Source: Collinsella sp.
GTDB taxonomy: Bacteria > Actinomycetota > Coriobacteriia > Coriobacteriales > Coriobacteriaceae
Direction: 5' to 3'
DNA length: 64,000 nt
NCBI GenBank assembly: GCA_019414325.1
Contig: DXMG01000003.1
Location: forward strand, 27,336-91,335
Shown here in pieces: positions 25,617-34,376 of the stretch (positions within the stretch are counted from its first letter, which is position 1; each line of letters begins with the position of its first letter). The position numbers and the translations under genes were made by a program. The notes under the pieces were generated by a model. It had not been told where the DNA came from. It made no database searches and was given only the letters and a program-made list of their open reading frames with translations.

Positions 25617-26435
25617 CTAGAGCTCTAGCGTGAGGGTGACGGGGCAGTGGTCGCTGCCAAAGATGTCGCCGCGGATGCCGGTGTCGCGTACGTTGTCGGC
25701 GATTGCGTCGCTCACCAGGAAATAATCGATGCGCCAGCCGGCGTTGTTCTTGCGAGCATTAAAGCGGTAGCTCCACCAGCTGTAGACGCCCTCGACGTCG
25801 GGGTTTGCCGCGCGCCAGGTATCGGTGAAGCCGGCGTTGAGCAGCTCGGTAAACTTGCCGCGTTCTTCGTCCGAAAAGCCCGCGTTGCCGCGGTTGGACT
25901 TGGGGTTCTTAAGGTCGATCTCCTCGTGCGCCACGTTAAAGTCGCCGCAAGTTACGACGGGCTTGCCGCTCTCGCGCTCAAGCGCGCTCAAAAAGCCGCG
26001 ATAGGCATCGTCCCAGGCCATGCGCACATCGATGCGCGCGAGTTCGTTTTGCGCGTTGGGCGTGTAGACATCCACAAACCAAAACTTGTCGAACTCGAGC
26101 GCACAGACGCGGCCCTCGGTTGCGGCTTGGGCAACGAGCTCGGCGGCCTCGCCCTCGCCGGCGTAGGGTAACAGCGCGTCGGCGTGCAGCACGCGCAGCG
26201 GTTCCTGGCGGCTAAAGACCGCGGTGCCCGAATAGCCTTTGCGCTCGGCGTAGCTCCAGGTTTGGTGATAGCCGGGCAGGTCGATATCGACCTGGCCCTC
26301 CTGCAGCTTGGTCTCCTGCAGCGCCAGGATATTGACGTCGAGTTCTTGCGCAATCTGGATAAAGCTCGGGTCCTTTTTGAGCACGGCGCGCAGGCCGTTG
26401 ACGTTCCACGAGGCGAAAGTGTAAGTCTGAGGCAT
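25617..26435 (-). CDS. xth: exodeoxyribonuclease III
   Basis: 272-residue DNA repair AP endonuclease / 3'-5' exonuclease of the EEP superfamily. It shows FASWNVNGLRA, ILALQETKLQ with the metal-binding Glu, the Tyr-Asn segment VDVYTPNAQN, CGDFNVAHEEIDL, RIDYFLVS and the catalytic GSDHCPVTL. GAAAGGACACC precedes the ATG. It is separate from the sirtuin gene, which is transcribed divergently. Confidence 0.95.
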   Translation of the reverse strand: MPQTYTFASWNVNGLRAVLKKDPSFIQIAQELDVNILALQETKLQEGQVDIDLPGYHQTWSYAERKGYSGTAVFSRQEPLRVLHADALLPYAGEGEAAELVAQAATEGRVCALEFDKFWFVDVYTPNAQNELARIDVRMAWDDAYRGFLSALERESGKPVVTCGDFNVAHEEIDLKNPKSNRGNAGFSDEERGKFTELLNAGFTDTWRAANPDVEGVYSWWSYRFNARKNNAGWRIDYFLVSDAIADNVRDTGIRGDIFGSDHCPVTLTLEL

Positions 26436-26570
26436 GGTGTCCTTTCGACGGGGTTGGCAGGCTTAAGATTAGCGCAACAGGGGCGGGGTGGGCTCCGTGC
26501 ATGCTGACTTAAAGGCCGCATGCTGGAACGTCGCTCAACGCTGCCCGACTAACAAGGACGGAGGACTCAT

Positions 26571-27323
26571 ATGACTCAGGCAATATCGGACCCCAGGCAG
26601 GCCTCCGCCGCGCTGGCGGATCTGTTTGACACCCACAAGCGCGTGGTCTTCTTTGGCGGCGCTGGTGTTTCCACGGCAAGTGGCATCCCCGATTTCCGTA
26701 GCGTGGACGGCCTGTATCACCAGCAGTTTGCCTATCCGCCCGAGACCATGCTGTCGCATAGCTTTTACGAGGCGCATCCTGCCGAGTTCTTCGACTTTTA
26801 CCGCACCAAGATGATCGCGCTTGGCGCCAAGCCCAACCGCTGCCACACCAAGCTGGCCGAGCTGGAGCGCGCCGGCAAGCTAAATGCCGTGGTGACACAA
26901 AATATCGACGGCCTGCATCAGATGGCCGGCTCACAGCGAGTGTTTGAGTTGCACGGATCGGTCCATCGCAACATTTGCCAGTCGTGCGGCGCGGTCTATA
27001 GCGCCGAGTGGATTTGCGCGCGCGAGCACGAGGATGCCGCGGGCGTGCCCGTGTGCCCTGCGTGCGGCGGTCGCATCAAGCCCGATGTGGTCCTCTACGA
27101 AGAGCCGCTTGATGAGCGTGTGCTTACCGGCGCCGTTACTGCCATCGCCGCAGCCGACGCCCTCGTCGTGGGCGGAACCTCGCTCGTGGTGTATCCGGCG
27201 GCGGGCCTCACGCGTTGCTTTACTGGCGATACGCTGGCCATTTGCAATTTGGCGCCTACCGATCAGGATGCAAATGCCGACCTGCTGATTTCTTGCGACA
27301 TCGCGGCCGCGTTTGCGTTCTAG
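26571..27323 (+). CDS. cobB: NAD-dependent protein deacylase (sirtuin)
   Basis: 250-residue Sir2-family enzyme that removes acyl groups from lysines using NAD+. GGAGVSTASGIPDFRS binds NAD, TQNIDGLHQMAGS and ELHGSVHRN include the catalytic His, and the zinc site is CQSCG..CPACGG. VVGGTSLVVYPAAGL closes the Rossmann fold. ACGGAGGACTC precedes the start. Confidence 0.93.
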   Translation: MTQAISDPRQASAALADLFDTHKRVVFFGGAGVSTASGIPDFRSVDGLYHQQFAYPPETMLSHSFYEAHPAEFFDFYRTKMIALGAKPNRCHTKLAELERAGKLNAVVTQNIDGLHQMAGSQRVFELHGSVHRNICQSCGAVYSAEWICAREHEDAAGVPVCPACGGRIKPDVVLYEEPLDERVLTGAVTAIAAADALVVGGTSLVVYPAAGLTRCFTGDTLAICNLAPTDQDANADLLISCDIAAAFAF

Positions 27324-27417
27324 CCCGCGCGCGCGGATACAATAGAAAGACTGATTGCAAAGCGACCCCGCCGCCAGCGCCCGAGCGCGGCGGCGCGGGC
27401 ATTTTAGGAGGATGTTC

Positions 27418-29151
27418 ATGGCGAACGACAGCAAGACATGGCGGTGCGGAAAGTACGAGCTCAGCTTTGACCGTCCGCGCATCATGGGCGTCCTCAACGT
27501 GACGCCCGATTCGTTTAGCGACGGCGGTGAGCACTTTGACCAGGATGCCGCTATCGAGTACGGCCTGGCGATGCTTGATGCTGGCGCCGACATCATCGAC
27601 GTGGGCGGCGAGTCCACGCGCCCCGGCTTTACCCCGGTCAACCCCGACGAGGAGGCGCGTCGCGTGCTGCCCGTCGTGCGCGCGCTCGCCAAAGAGGGTG
27701 CCATTGTCTCGATCGACACGCGTCATGTGGCGGTTGCCAAGGCGGCTGTGCGCTGCGGCGCTTCGATTGTCAACGACGTGACGGGCTTCACCGATCCCAA
27801 GATGGTTGAGTTCGTTAAGACGAGCACCTGCGGCGTCATCGTGATGCACGCCGGCGAGGTCGCTGCGCCCGCACGCACGCACGCGACGGTGCAGCTCGAT
27901 ACCTCGGCTGCGGCGTTTGTTGCTGAGAAGGCACGCGAAGCGGCTGCCGAGGCCGCGCGCGAGGCCGAGAAGCCGGCCCGTCGCCGTCGCGGCAAGTTGC
28001 TGGGCGAGCCCAAGGTTGAGGCCAAACTTCCGGGCGGCGTGGTGCAGCCCTCGCTGCCGTTTGGCGAACCGGAGCCCGCGCCCGAGTCTGTTGACGAGCC
28101 GGAGACGCCGGCTGCCGAGCAGGCTGCCCCTGCCGCCGCTGCACCCGAGGCCGTGCCCGCGGCCACCGAAGCCGCACCAGAGCCCAGCGACCACCTGGCC
28201 GCCATGATGCGCCGCAGCGCCCGCCGTGAGGAAGCCTATGTGCCCACCTCGCAGCTCCGCCGCTTTACCCTGCCCGATTCTGCGCCCATCATGCGCCGCG
28301 TCATGGGCTTTCTGTCCGACCAGGCCCGCACGCTCATCCATGCCGGCGTGTCGCGCGACCGTATCTGCATCGATCCCGGACCGGGCTTTGGCAAGACGGC
28401 CAACGAAGACATCGTCATCCAGCGCGAGACCGCCAAGATGGCGTCGCTGGGCTATCCGCTCATGTGCGCCGTGTCGCGCAAGCGCTTTGTGGGCGCCGTC
28501 TCGGGCGTGACCGAGGCCGCCGCGCGCGATGCCGCCACGTTTGGTGTGTGCCTGGGCGCCATCCAGGCCGGCGCCAACATCGTGCGCGTGCATGACGTTG
28601 CGGGCTTTGCGCAGTTCCTGAACGGTTACTGGGCCGTTGCCAAGCCGCAGCCGCGTCGCGCGTTTGTGGCCGTGGGTTCCAACCTGGGGCATCGCTGCGA
28701 CAACATCCGCGCTGCGCGCGACATGATTGCCGAGATCCCGCTCACCTGCGTGTCCAACTGCTCGCGCATCTACGAGAGCGAGCCGGCCTACGAGACGCGC
28801 CAGGACGCGTTTGCCAACGCCGTCATCGAGATCAAGACCGAGCTGGCGCCGCTGGTGCTGCTTGACGAGCTTATGAAGATTGAGGCCGAGCTGGGCCGAG
28901 ACCGCTCCAAAAAGGCCAAGGTAAACGGCCCGCGCACCATCGACTTGGACCTGCTGTGGATGGATGGCGAGACCCACGGCGGCGAGAAGCTGCGTCTGCC
29001 GCATCCGCTGATCGGCGAGCGCGACTTTGTGCTGGTGCCGCTCGAGGACCTGATGCACGACCCGGCGCGGTTCTTCCGCTACAACGGCGTCGAGGTCAAG
29101 GAGCCCGAGGATCGCGTAGGCCATATCGTGGGCGAATTGGGGCGTATGTAG
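27418..29151 (+). CDS. folP-folK: dihydropteroate synthase / HPPK fusion
   Basis: 577-residue folate enzyme. DHPS parts: IMGVLNVTPDSFSDGG (from about 22), DIIDVGGESTRPG, DTRHVAVA, IVNDVTG, IVMH (about 141), DPGPGFGKT (about 319) and SRKRF (about 353). Between IVMH and MRRVMGFL (about 292) there is an insertion of more than 100 residues, rich in Ala, Glu and Pro, not found in ordinary DHPS. HPPK follows from about 414 (FVAVGSNLGH, NGPRTIDLDLLW). AGGAGG at 27406-27411 sits six bases before 27418, so that ATG is preferred over 27412. The fusion makes successive steps of dihydropteroate synthesis in one chain. Confidence 0.92.
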   Translation: MANDSKTWRCGKYELSFDRPRIMGVLNVTPDSFSDGGEHFDQDAAIEYGLAMLDAGADIIDVGGESTRPGFTPVNPDEEARRVLPVVRALAKEGAIVSIDTRHVAVAKAAVRCGASIVNDVTGFTDPKMVEFVKTSTCGVIVMHAGEVAAPARTHATVQLDTSAAAFVAEKAREAAAEAAREAEKPARRRRGKLLGEPKVEAKLPGGVVQPSLPFGEPEPAPESVDEPETPAAEQAAPAAAAPEAVPAATEAAPEPSDHLAAMMRRSARREEAYVPTSQLRRFTLPDSAPIMRRVMGFLSDQARTLIHAGVSRDRICIDPGPGFGKTANEDIVIQRETAKMASLGYPLMCAVSRKRFVGAVSGVTEAAARDAATFGVCLGAIQAGANIVRVHDVAGFAQFLNGYWAVAKPQPRRAFVAVGSNLGHRCDNIRAARDMIAEIPLTCVSNCSRIYESEPAYETRQDAFANAVIEIKTELAPLVLLDELMKIEAELGRDRSKKAKVNGPRTIDLDLLWMDGETHGGEKLRLPHPLIGERDFVLVPLEDLMHDPARFFRYNGVEVKEPEDRVGHIVGELGRM

Positions 29152-29853
29152 ATGATCGACATGAATGCTGTTACCGCCGGTACCGAGCTCGACGCGGCGC
29201 GTGACGCGGGCCGCGAGGGCATGTCTGCGGGTTGGTGCGCCTGGAGTGCCGGCGACACATCGTTGGCATTTTCGCTGGTCGTTCGCCCCGACGTGAACAT
29301 GCACGCCTTCCACGGCCTGCCGTTTGTGGCGGCGATGGGCATGATGGACGCGCTTGTGGGCACGACGTCGACGCCGGGCCTGGGCCTTGCCGGCAAGGTT
29401 GGTATTCAGTGGCCGAGCGATATTGTGTGCGGCGCGCCCGCGTTTGAGACGTCGTTTGCACGCGTCGCCAGCAACGGTGGCGCCGGTGCCGCGGGCATGT
29501 TCGGTGCCGTGACGGTGGATATTGAGCGCGCGGCGCTGGGCGAGCTTGGCGTGGATGTGGCTGACGAAGCGCTGGTCGAGGCATTGGCCACCGCCGTGTT
29601 GACCCGCGTGGACGCCTGGGCGGTTGTCGCCAACACGCCACAGGGTGCTGCCGGTCCGCTGGCTCCCGTGCTGGGCGAGTACTTCGACATGGTGCCGCTG
29701 CTCGGCCGCCAAGTTGCGGCGGTGTCGCCCAATGGCTTGCCGCTTGCGGTCGGCGTGTTTGCGGGCCTGGACATCTGGGGCCGCGCGACCATTAAGACCG
29801 ACGCCGGCGAGCAGGAGTTTCCGCCCGAGGCCGTGCGCATTCGCGGGCTGTAA
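29152..29853 (+). CDS. biotin-protein-ligase-like protein, probably degenerate
   Basis: 233 residues starting directly after folP-folK. LAFSLVVRPDVNMHAF, KVGIQWPSDIVCG and the C-terminal SH3-like strand pattern (GLDIWGRATIKTDAGEQEF) follow the BirA catalytic plus C-terminal domains. The conserved GRGRRGR biotinoyl-AMP loop is absent, and the Lys of KWPND is Gln. It may therefore be inactive, bind a different ligand, or be a regulatory paralog. In many genomes birA and coaX are neighbours; coaX is the next conserved gene here, beyond an inserted cassette. Confidence 0.5.
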   Translation: MIDMNAVTAGTELDAARDAGREGMSAGWCAWSAGDTSLAFSLVVRPDVNMHAFHGLPFVAAMGMMDALVGTTSTPGLGLAGKVGIQWPSDIVCGAPAFETSFARVASNGGAGAAGMFGAVTVDIERAALGELGVDVADEALVEALATAVLTRVDAWAVVANTPQGAAGPLAPVLGEYFDMVPLLGRQVAAVSPNGLPLAVGVFAGLDIWGRATIKTDAGEQEFPPEAVRIRGL

Positions 29854-29953
29854 CGCGAGGCGCCCGCGCTCAAAGATAACGATGACAACGAAGCCCTCTT
29901 CGGCCTGTGCCGGGGAGGGTCTCGCCTATCTGGGGAATGGGGTTGCCAGCGCT

Positions 29954-29994
29954 CTATTCCTCAAAACTGAAAAATTTTCGTTTTTGAGGAATAG
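29954..29994. repeat. 41-bp CTATTCCTCAAAAC palindrome, copy 1
   Basis: Arms CTATTCCTCAAAA and TTTTGAGGAATAG enclose CTGAAAAATTTTCGT, which is itself nearly palindromic. Copy 2 (30040-30080) is identical; copy 3 lies on the other side of the ATPase gene. Confidence 0.9.
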
Positions 29995-30039
29995 AATTAA
30001 GCCAGCTCGGCCTTTTGCGAGGTATATTCGTTGCAGAGC

Positions 30040-30080
30040 CTATTCCTCAAAACTGAAAAATTTTCGTTTTTGAGGAATAG
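30040..30080. repeat. 41-bp CTATTCCTCAAAAC palindrome, copy 2
   Basis: Identical to copy 1, 45 bp downstream of it and ending 26 bp before the ATPase start codon, so it may form a hairpin in the 5' leader or be an operator. Confidence 0.9.
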
Positions 30081-30106
30081 CGATAAAAGACCGCAGGGAG
30101 GCGCCA

Positions 30107-31303
30107 ATGAAACTCATCAATAGAACGTCATACATGGACATGTTGACGAGCCTTATTGGCGTGCCGGACATCAAGGTCATAACGGGCATTCGCCGTAGCG
30201 GTAAGTCAAAATTGCTCGAGGCCCTCCGCGATTACGTGGAGGCAAATCTGTCCAATTCGAATGTCATCCATATCAATTACAACCTCGACGAGTTCGAGGG
30301 CCTGCTCGAATATCATGCCCTGCTCGCCTATGTGAAAGAGCATCGAGTGTCCGACAAGCAAAACTTCCTGCTTATCGACGAGGTTCAGATGTGCGACGGC
30401 TTTGAACGCGCGATCAACAGCCTCCATGCATCCGAGCAGTACGACATCTTCATCACCGGATCGAACGCCTTTTTGCTGTCGAGCGATCTGTCGACGCTCT
30501 TTACGGGGCGCACGTTCGAGATCGAGGTTTTCCCATTCTCGTTTGAGGAGTATCGCCTCTATAGTGACGAGGGCGAGGTCGATCGCGACTTCGATGAGTA
30601 CGCGAGAACCGGCGGTATGTCCGGTTCTTACCCTTATCCACTGCAGGAGCAGCGCTACCAATATCTCTCCAATGTCTTCAAAACGCTCATCGTGAGGGAT
30701 ATCGTGCAGCGGCATAACGTGAGAAACGAATCGGCACTGCTGCGCATTGCCGTTTACATGATGGACAACGTCTCCAACATAACGTCGGCACGCACCATTA
30801 CAGATGTTTTGAATGCGGATGGGCTAAAGATTACGAACAAGACGGTCGGCACGTACATGGGGTACCTGTGCGATGCGTTTGCCTTCTATAAAGTTCGTCG
30901 GTACGACATTCGCGGCAATAAATACCTTAAGAGCGGCGAGAAGTATTACCTGGCAGACCACGCGTTCAAATACGCACTGCTTGGTACACGTGATATGGAT
31001 TGGGGACGCGTATACGAGAACATGGTGGCCATCGAGCTGCTGCGCCGCGGATACGAGGTATACGTCGGTGTGCTCTATAAAAAGGTAATAGACTTTGTAG
31101 CAATCAAGCGAAGCGAGAAGCTCTACATTCAGGTGAGCGACGACATCAACTCGGATAAGACGTTTGAACGCGAGATTTCGCCACTGCTGAGCATTGGCGA
31201 TGCGTATCCCAAGATGATTCTTGCCCGCACGCATCACGAGGCCACGGATCGCGATGGGGTGCAGATCGTGGACCTGGCGAGGTGGTTGTGCGGCGAGGCT
31301 TAG
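30107..31303 (+). CDS. AAA_14 / DUF4143-type ATPase
   Basis: 398 residues. Walker A-like GIRRSGKSKLL at about residue 27, Walker B FLLIDEVQM, sensor FITGSNAFLLS, then FPFSFEEY. This is the standard AAA_14 pattern. The C-terminal DUF4143 region includes SARTITDVLN (winged-helix-like) and a PD-(D/E)XK-like end (ENMVAIELLRRGYEV..VIDFVAI..LYIQVS). The family is widespread but its function is unknown. AGGGAGG precedes the start. Two palindromes lie before it and one after it, bounding a single-gene cassette. Confidence 0.88.
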   Translation: MKLINRTSYMDMLTSLIGVPDIKVITGIRRSGKSKLLEALRDYVEANLSNSNVIHINYNLDEFEGLLEYHALLAYVKEHRVSDKQNFLLIDEVQMCDGFERAINSLHASEQYDIFITGSNAFLLSSDLSTLFTGRTFEIEVFPFSFEEYRLYSDEGEVDRDFDEYARTGGMSGSYPYPLQEQRYQYLSNVFKTLIVRDIVQRHNVRNESALLRIAVYMMDNVSNITSARTITDVLNADGLKITNKTVGTYMGYLCDAFAFYKVRRYDIRGNKYLKSGEKYYLADHAFKYALLGTRDMDWGRVYENMVAIELLRRGYEVYVGVLYKKVIDFVAIKRSEKLYIQVSDDINSDKTFEREISPLLSIGDAYPKMILARTHHEATDRDGVQIVDLARWLCGEA

Positions 31304-31313
31304 CAAAAAAATC

Positions 31314-31354
31314 CTATTCCTCAAAACTGAAAAATTTTCGATTTTGAGGAATAG
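31314..31354. repeat. 41-bp CTATTCCTCAAAAC palindrome, copy 3
   Basis: Same unit as copies 1 and 2 with one change in the right half. Flanking bases extend the arms to 16 bp (ATCCTATTCCTCAAAA with TTTTGAGGAATAGGAT). It lies between the converging ATPase and coaX genes. Confidence 0.9.
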
Positions 31355-31389
31355 GATTGGCGGCTGGTTGCTGCGACCTGGCGTTTACT

Positions 31390-32163
31390 CTATCCCAGCT
31401 TCTGCATGCGGCGGTAGATTTCGCAGATGCCCTTGATGGTGAGTTGCCCGTCGACCACGTCGAAGGCATCGGTCGAATCGGCGACAATGCCGGCGAGACC
31501 GCCCGTGGCGATAACGGTGGCGTCCTCGCGGCCCAGCTCGCGCTTCATGCGCGTGACCAGGCCCTCGGCCATGGCGGCGGCGCCCATCACGGCGCCGACC
31601 TTGATGCACTCTTCGGTGTCGCGACCGATGGCGTGCTCGGGCGCCTCGAGCGGCACGCTGGCGAGCTTGGCGGCTCGGGCGGCAAGCGCGTCCATGGAGA
31701 TGCGGATGCCCGGCGCGATCGCCCCACCAATGTAATAACCGTCCTCATCGATGACGTCGATATTGGTCGCGGTGCCAAAGTCCACCACGATTGCCGGCGC
31801 GCCGTAGAAAGTCTCAGCTGCGACGGCGTTGGCGACGCGGTCGGCACCTACGGCCTGGGGGCGCGCCGCGCGCAGCTTGGTCACGGCGGCCGTCTGCGGC
31901 CCGATGACGATGGCGTCCGCCGCGATGCGGTCGGCCACGGCGTGCCACTCGCGCGAGAGCTGCGGCACCACGCCCGCAAAGGCGATCGCGTCAACCGCAT
32001 CGAGCGAGAGGCCGTACATCTTAAAGAAACCCATCAGGCGCACGTGGATCTCGTCGGCGGTATAGGAGCGGTCGGTGGGCATGCGCCACGACTGCACCAG
32101 CTCGTCTCCGTCAAACAGGCCCATGGCCGTCTGCGTGTTTCCCATATCGATAGCGAGCAGCAT
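31390..32163 (-). CDS. coaX: type III pantothenate kinase
   Basis: 257-residue ASKHA-fold kinase for the first step of CoA synthesis. MLLAIDMGNTQTAMGLF binds phosphate, GADRVANAVAA and VVDFGTATNIDVI bind pantothenate and ATP, and GGAIAPGIRISMDALAARAAKL follows. The start at 32163 is preceded by CGGGAG; the longer upstream frame runs through tRNA sequence and is not real. Confidence 0.94.
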   Translation of the reverse strand: MLLAIDMGNTQTAMGLFDGDELVQSWRMPTDRSYTADEIHVRLMGFFKMYGLSLDAVDAIAFAGVVPQLSREWHAVADRIAADAIVIGPQTAAVTKLRAARPQAVGADRVANAVAAETFYGAPAIVVDFGTATNIDVIDEDGYYIGGAIAPGIRISMDALAARAAKLASVPLEAPEHAIGRDTEECIKVGAVMGAAAMAEGLVTRMKRELGREDATVIATGGLAGIVADSTDAFDVVDGQLTIKGICEIYRRMQKLG

Positions 32164-32299
32164 GTCTACTCCCGGTGTCGGCATAAAAGGACGCGCACCA
32201 TTGTATACGTGCCATCGACGGCGCTCGGCTGTGATTCGTTTACGGTGATAAGGGCTGAGAGGTTTAAATATGAAGGAATTATGCTCTACGAGATTTTCC

Positions 32300-32328
32300 T
32301 TGCCGTTTACCGAACTCCCACGTAATAT
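32300..32328 (+). promoter_or_regulatory. promoter of the initiator tRNA gene
   Basis: TTGCCG (32300-32305) and TAATAT (32323-32328) are separated by 17 bp, about 32 bp upstream of the tRNA. Confidence 0.65.
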
Positions 32329-32359
32329 TCTTTCTTGCGCACATGAGGCGCCCAGACAT

Positions 32360-32436
32360 TGCGGGGTGGAGCAGTCTGGTAGCTCGCCGGGCTCATAACC
32401 CGGAGGTCGTAGGTTCAAATCCTGCCCCCGCGACCA
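32360..32436 (+). tRNA. initiator tRNA-Met (anticodon CAT)
   Basis: 77 nt including encoded CCA. The anticodon loop is CTCATAA on a stem with three G-C pairs (GGG/CCC), the usual initiator mark. The first and 72nd bases (T and G) do not form a Watson-Crick pair, another initiator feature. The T-loop is GTTCAAATC. Body 32361-32432 folds normally. A terminator follows at once. Confidence 0.93.
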
Positions 32437-32445
32437 AGAACTTGC

Positions 32446-32475
32446 AGCTCGTCGGCCTAGCCGGCGAGCTTTTTG
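32446..32475 (+). terminator. tRNA terminator
   Basis: AGCTCGTCGGC-CTA-GCCGGCGAGCT (one wobble) followed by TTTTT. A second hairpin GGACCG...CGGTCC lies at about 32484-32502. Confidence 0.8.
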
Positions 32476-32525
32476 TTATTCCGGGACCGTGTTTTTCGGT
32501 CCAATTCTCAGCCTCTCAAACAAAA

Positions 32526-32661
32526 TCTCGATCTGTAACATCTAGACCCGATTTGGGCGGCTAGGTGTTACAGATTGAGATGTTGAGTTCCCGCCTGGAC
32601 GGTTTGTCTAAATCTGTAACACGAGGGATGGATTTTGCCGAGTTGTTGTTACAGATTGAGA
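32526..32661. repeat. two upstream AATCTGTAACA hairpin units
   Basis: Unit 1: arms 32526-32540 and 32566-32580. Unit 2: arms 32607-32621 and 32647-32661. Each arm is a variant of TCTCAATCTGTAACA and its complement, with 25-nt loops. The unit 1 loop (CTAGACCCGATTTGGGCGG) and the unit 2 loop (CGAGGGATGGATTTTGCCG) are two different types. Four more units lie beyond the downstream gene. The rest of 32437-32918 shows nothing else recognisable. Confidence 0.85.
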
Positions 32662-32918
32662 TTTTGTTGTTGCTCTCCTTTATGAGTGAATCTCGACTCT
32701 TTTTATTATGTGAGGCGGACGGGCTATCGATAATCACGGGCCGGATGGATTGACTTGTCGATTGATAGACTCCAATTGGAAGGAGCTGCGACGACCCTTA
32801 ACGATCCTTAACTAGAAACAGTGACGTCTTAAAAACAATAAAGGGGCCGCTATGTAGGGGCCGTCTATACGATGCCTTTGACTTACACTTCTTTATGGAG
32901 CCATGTAAGGAGGCGGCA

Positions 32919-34361
32919 ATGCAGCAACCCATCGCGACAAACGATGTGATTCTATTTTCCACTCTCAGGGAGAATCAGTACTTCGATCGAAAGAGCGCCC
33001 GCAAGGATGACAAGGAGATTGCGAAGCATATTAGTGCATTCGCCAACTCGGCGGGAGGCAAGCTCGTTATCGGTATCGAGGATAATGGTGAGGTAACGGG
33101 CTTCAAGCGTAACGGCGCGCGCGACATTGAGAAATTCGAGCGCGCTGCGCTCACGACTTGCACGCCAACCCCTATTGTCCGCAAAGACCGAATCCCCGTG
33201 GTCAATTCTTCGGGCGAGGAGGACTTCGTTCTCGTTTTGGACATCGATGCCTCGACCAACCACTCTGTTGCTCGCGTGAGCGACGGCGAGGTTTTCTTGC
33301 GGCAGGACGACAAGAGCGTGAGGCTCAGCCGCGAACAGGTATTTGCCCTCGAGTACGATAAGGGGCAGAGAATCTTCGAGGACGAGCTTGTTGAGGATTC
33401 CTCCCTAGATGACGTGGACCATGAAGTGCTTGATCGCTACAAAGGGATTCTTGGAACCGAAGTTTCCGACGAGCAGGTCCTTAGAAGTCGTCGTTTTATG
33501 CGTGACGGAAAGCTGACCGTTGCTGGAGCCCTGCTATTCGCGCTGGATCCGTCCGCGATGATGCCACAGGCGCGAGTCCGTGTCCTGCGCTACGACGGCG
33601 TCAAAATGGAGACGGGCGAGCGTCTCAACATCACGAAAGAACGAAGCTTCTGTGGGCCGCTGCCTAAGGTGATCCAAGACGCCTACGAACTCATCTCGAG
33701 CATGCTCCGCGAATTTCAGTTCCTGGGGCCCGACGGGAAATTCCAGACCGTGCCTGAGTATCCTGAGTTCGCCTGGTTCGAGGGCTTGGTCAACGCGGTG
33801 ACACATCGCGACTACTCGTTCCGCGGCGACTACATCCGGGTCTCGATGTTCGACGACCGTTTGGAAATCATCAGTCCAGGCGCGCTTCCCAATATCGTGA
33901 CGCTCGACAACATGAGGACCACTCGTTACTCGCGCAACCCACGCATCGCGCGCACGCTGGTTGAATTCGGTTGGGTTCGGGAGCTAAACGAGGGCGTCAA
34001 GCGCATTTATACCGAGATGCAAAACTCTCTGCTCAATGATCCGGTCTACACGGAACCTGATGGGGCAAGGGTTCAGCTAACGCTTGAGAACAATATCGTT
34101 GCCAGAACCGTAAGGAGAAGCGAGGCTCTCGAGGACAAGGTATCACCGGAGGTGATCGCCTCATTGGGGGAGTATGAGCTCGCCGCCGTCAGGTTGGCCT
34201 TTGCGAACGGAAGGGTGACAGCAAGGGAGCTTGCAGCACACATCGGGAGAAATCGCCGCACAGCAAGCCGGGTGCTTGGTAAGTTAATTGAGGAAGACGG
34301 TCTGCTCGAATGGCACGGCTCATCCCATAACGACCCAAAACAGTTCTACACGATAAGGTAG
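32919..34361 (+). CDS. AlbA_2 / HATPase_c_4 protein (RecG-like regulator family)
   Basis: 480 residues. The N-terminal AlbA_2 (Schlafen-type) domain shows ENQYFDRKSARKDD.E..KHISAFANSAGGKLVIGIED.GEVTGF. The middle carries the HATPase_c_4 pattern (YPEFAWFEGLVNAVTHRDYS, RLEIISPGALPN, RNPRIARTLVEFG). A C-terminal winged helix (VTARELAAHIGRNRRTASRVLGKLIE) likely binds DNA. Such proteins are often annotated as ATP-dependent helicase-like or transcriptional regulators, and some sit in defence loci. AAGGAGG is spaced five bases from 32919, so this ATG is chosen over 32895. It is bounded by the AATCTGTAACA hairpins. Confidence 0.85.
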   Translation: MQQPIATNDVILFSTLRENQYFDRKSARKDDKEIAKHISAFANSAGGKLVIGIEDNGEVTGFKRNGARDIEKFERAALTTCTPTPIVRKDRIPVVNSSGEEDFVLVLDIDASTNHSVARVSDGEVFLRQDDKSVRLSREQVFALEYDKGQRIFEDELVEDSSLDDVDHEVLDRYKGILGTEVSDEQVLRSRRFMRDGKLTVAGALLFALDPSAMMPQARVRVLRYDGVKMETGERLNITKERSFCGPLPKVIQDAYELISSMLREFQFLGPDGKFQTVPEYPEFAWFEGLVNAVTHRDYSFRGDYIRVSMFDDRLEIISPGALPNIVTLDNMRTTRYSRNPRIARTLVEFGWVRELNEGVKRIYTEMQNSLLNDPVYTEPDGARVQLTLENNIVARTVRRSEALEDKVSPEVIASLGEYELAAVRLAFANGRVTARELAAHIGRNRRTASRVLGKLIEEDGLLEWHGSSHNDPKQFYTIR

Positions 34362-34376
34362 GGTGGTCGATCTATT

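Noticed and set aside
27256..29712. 818-residue - strand frame opposite the sirtuin end, folP-folK and the biotin-ligase-like gene
   Set aside because: It spans three real genes and two gaps on the other strand; low-complexity His/Arg/Gly content and no motif.
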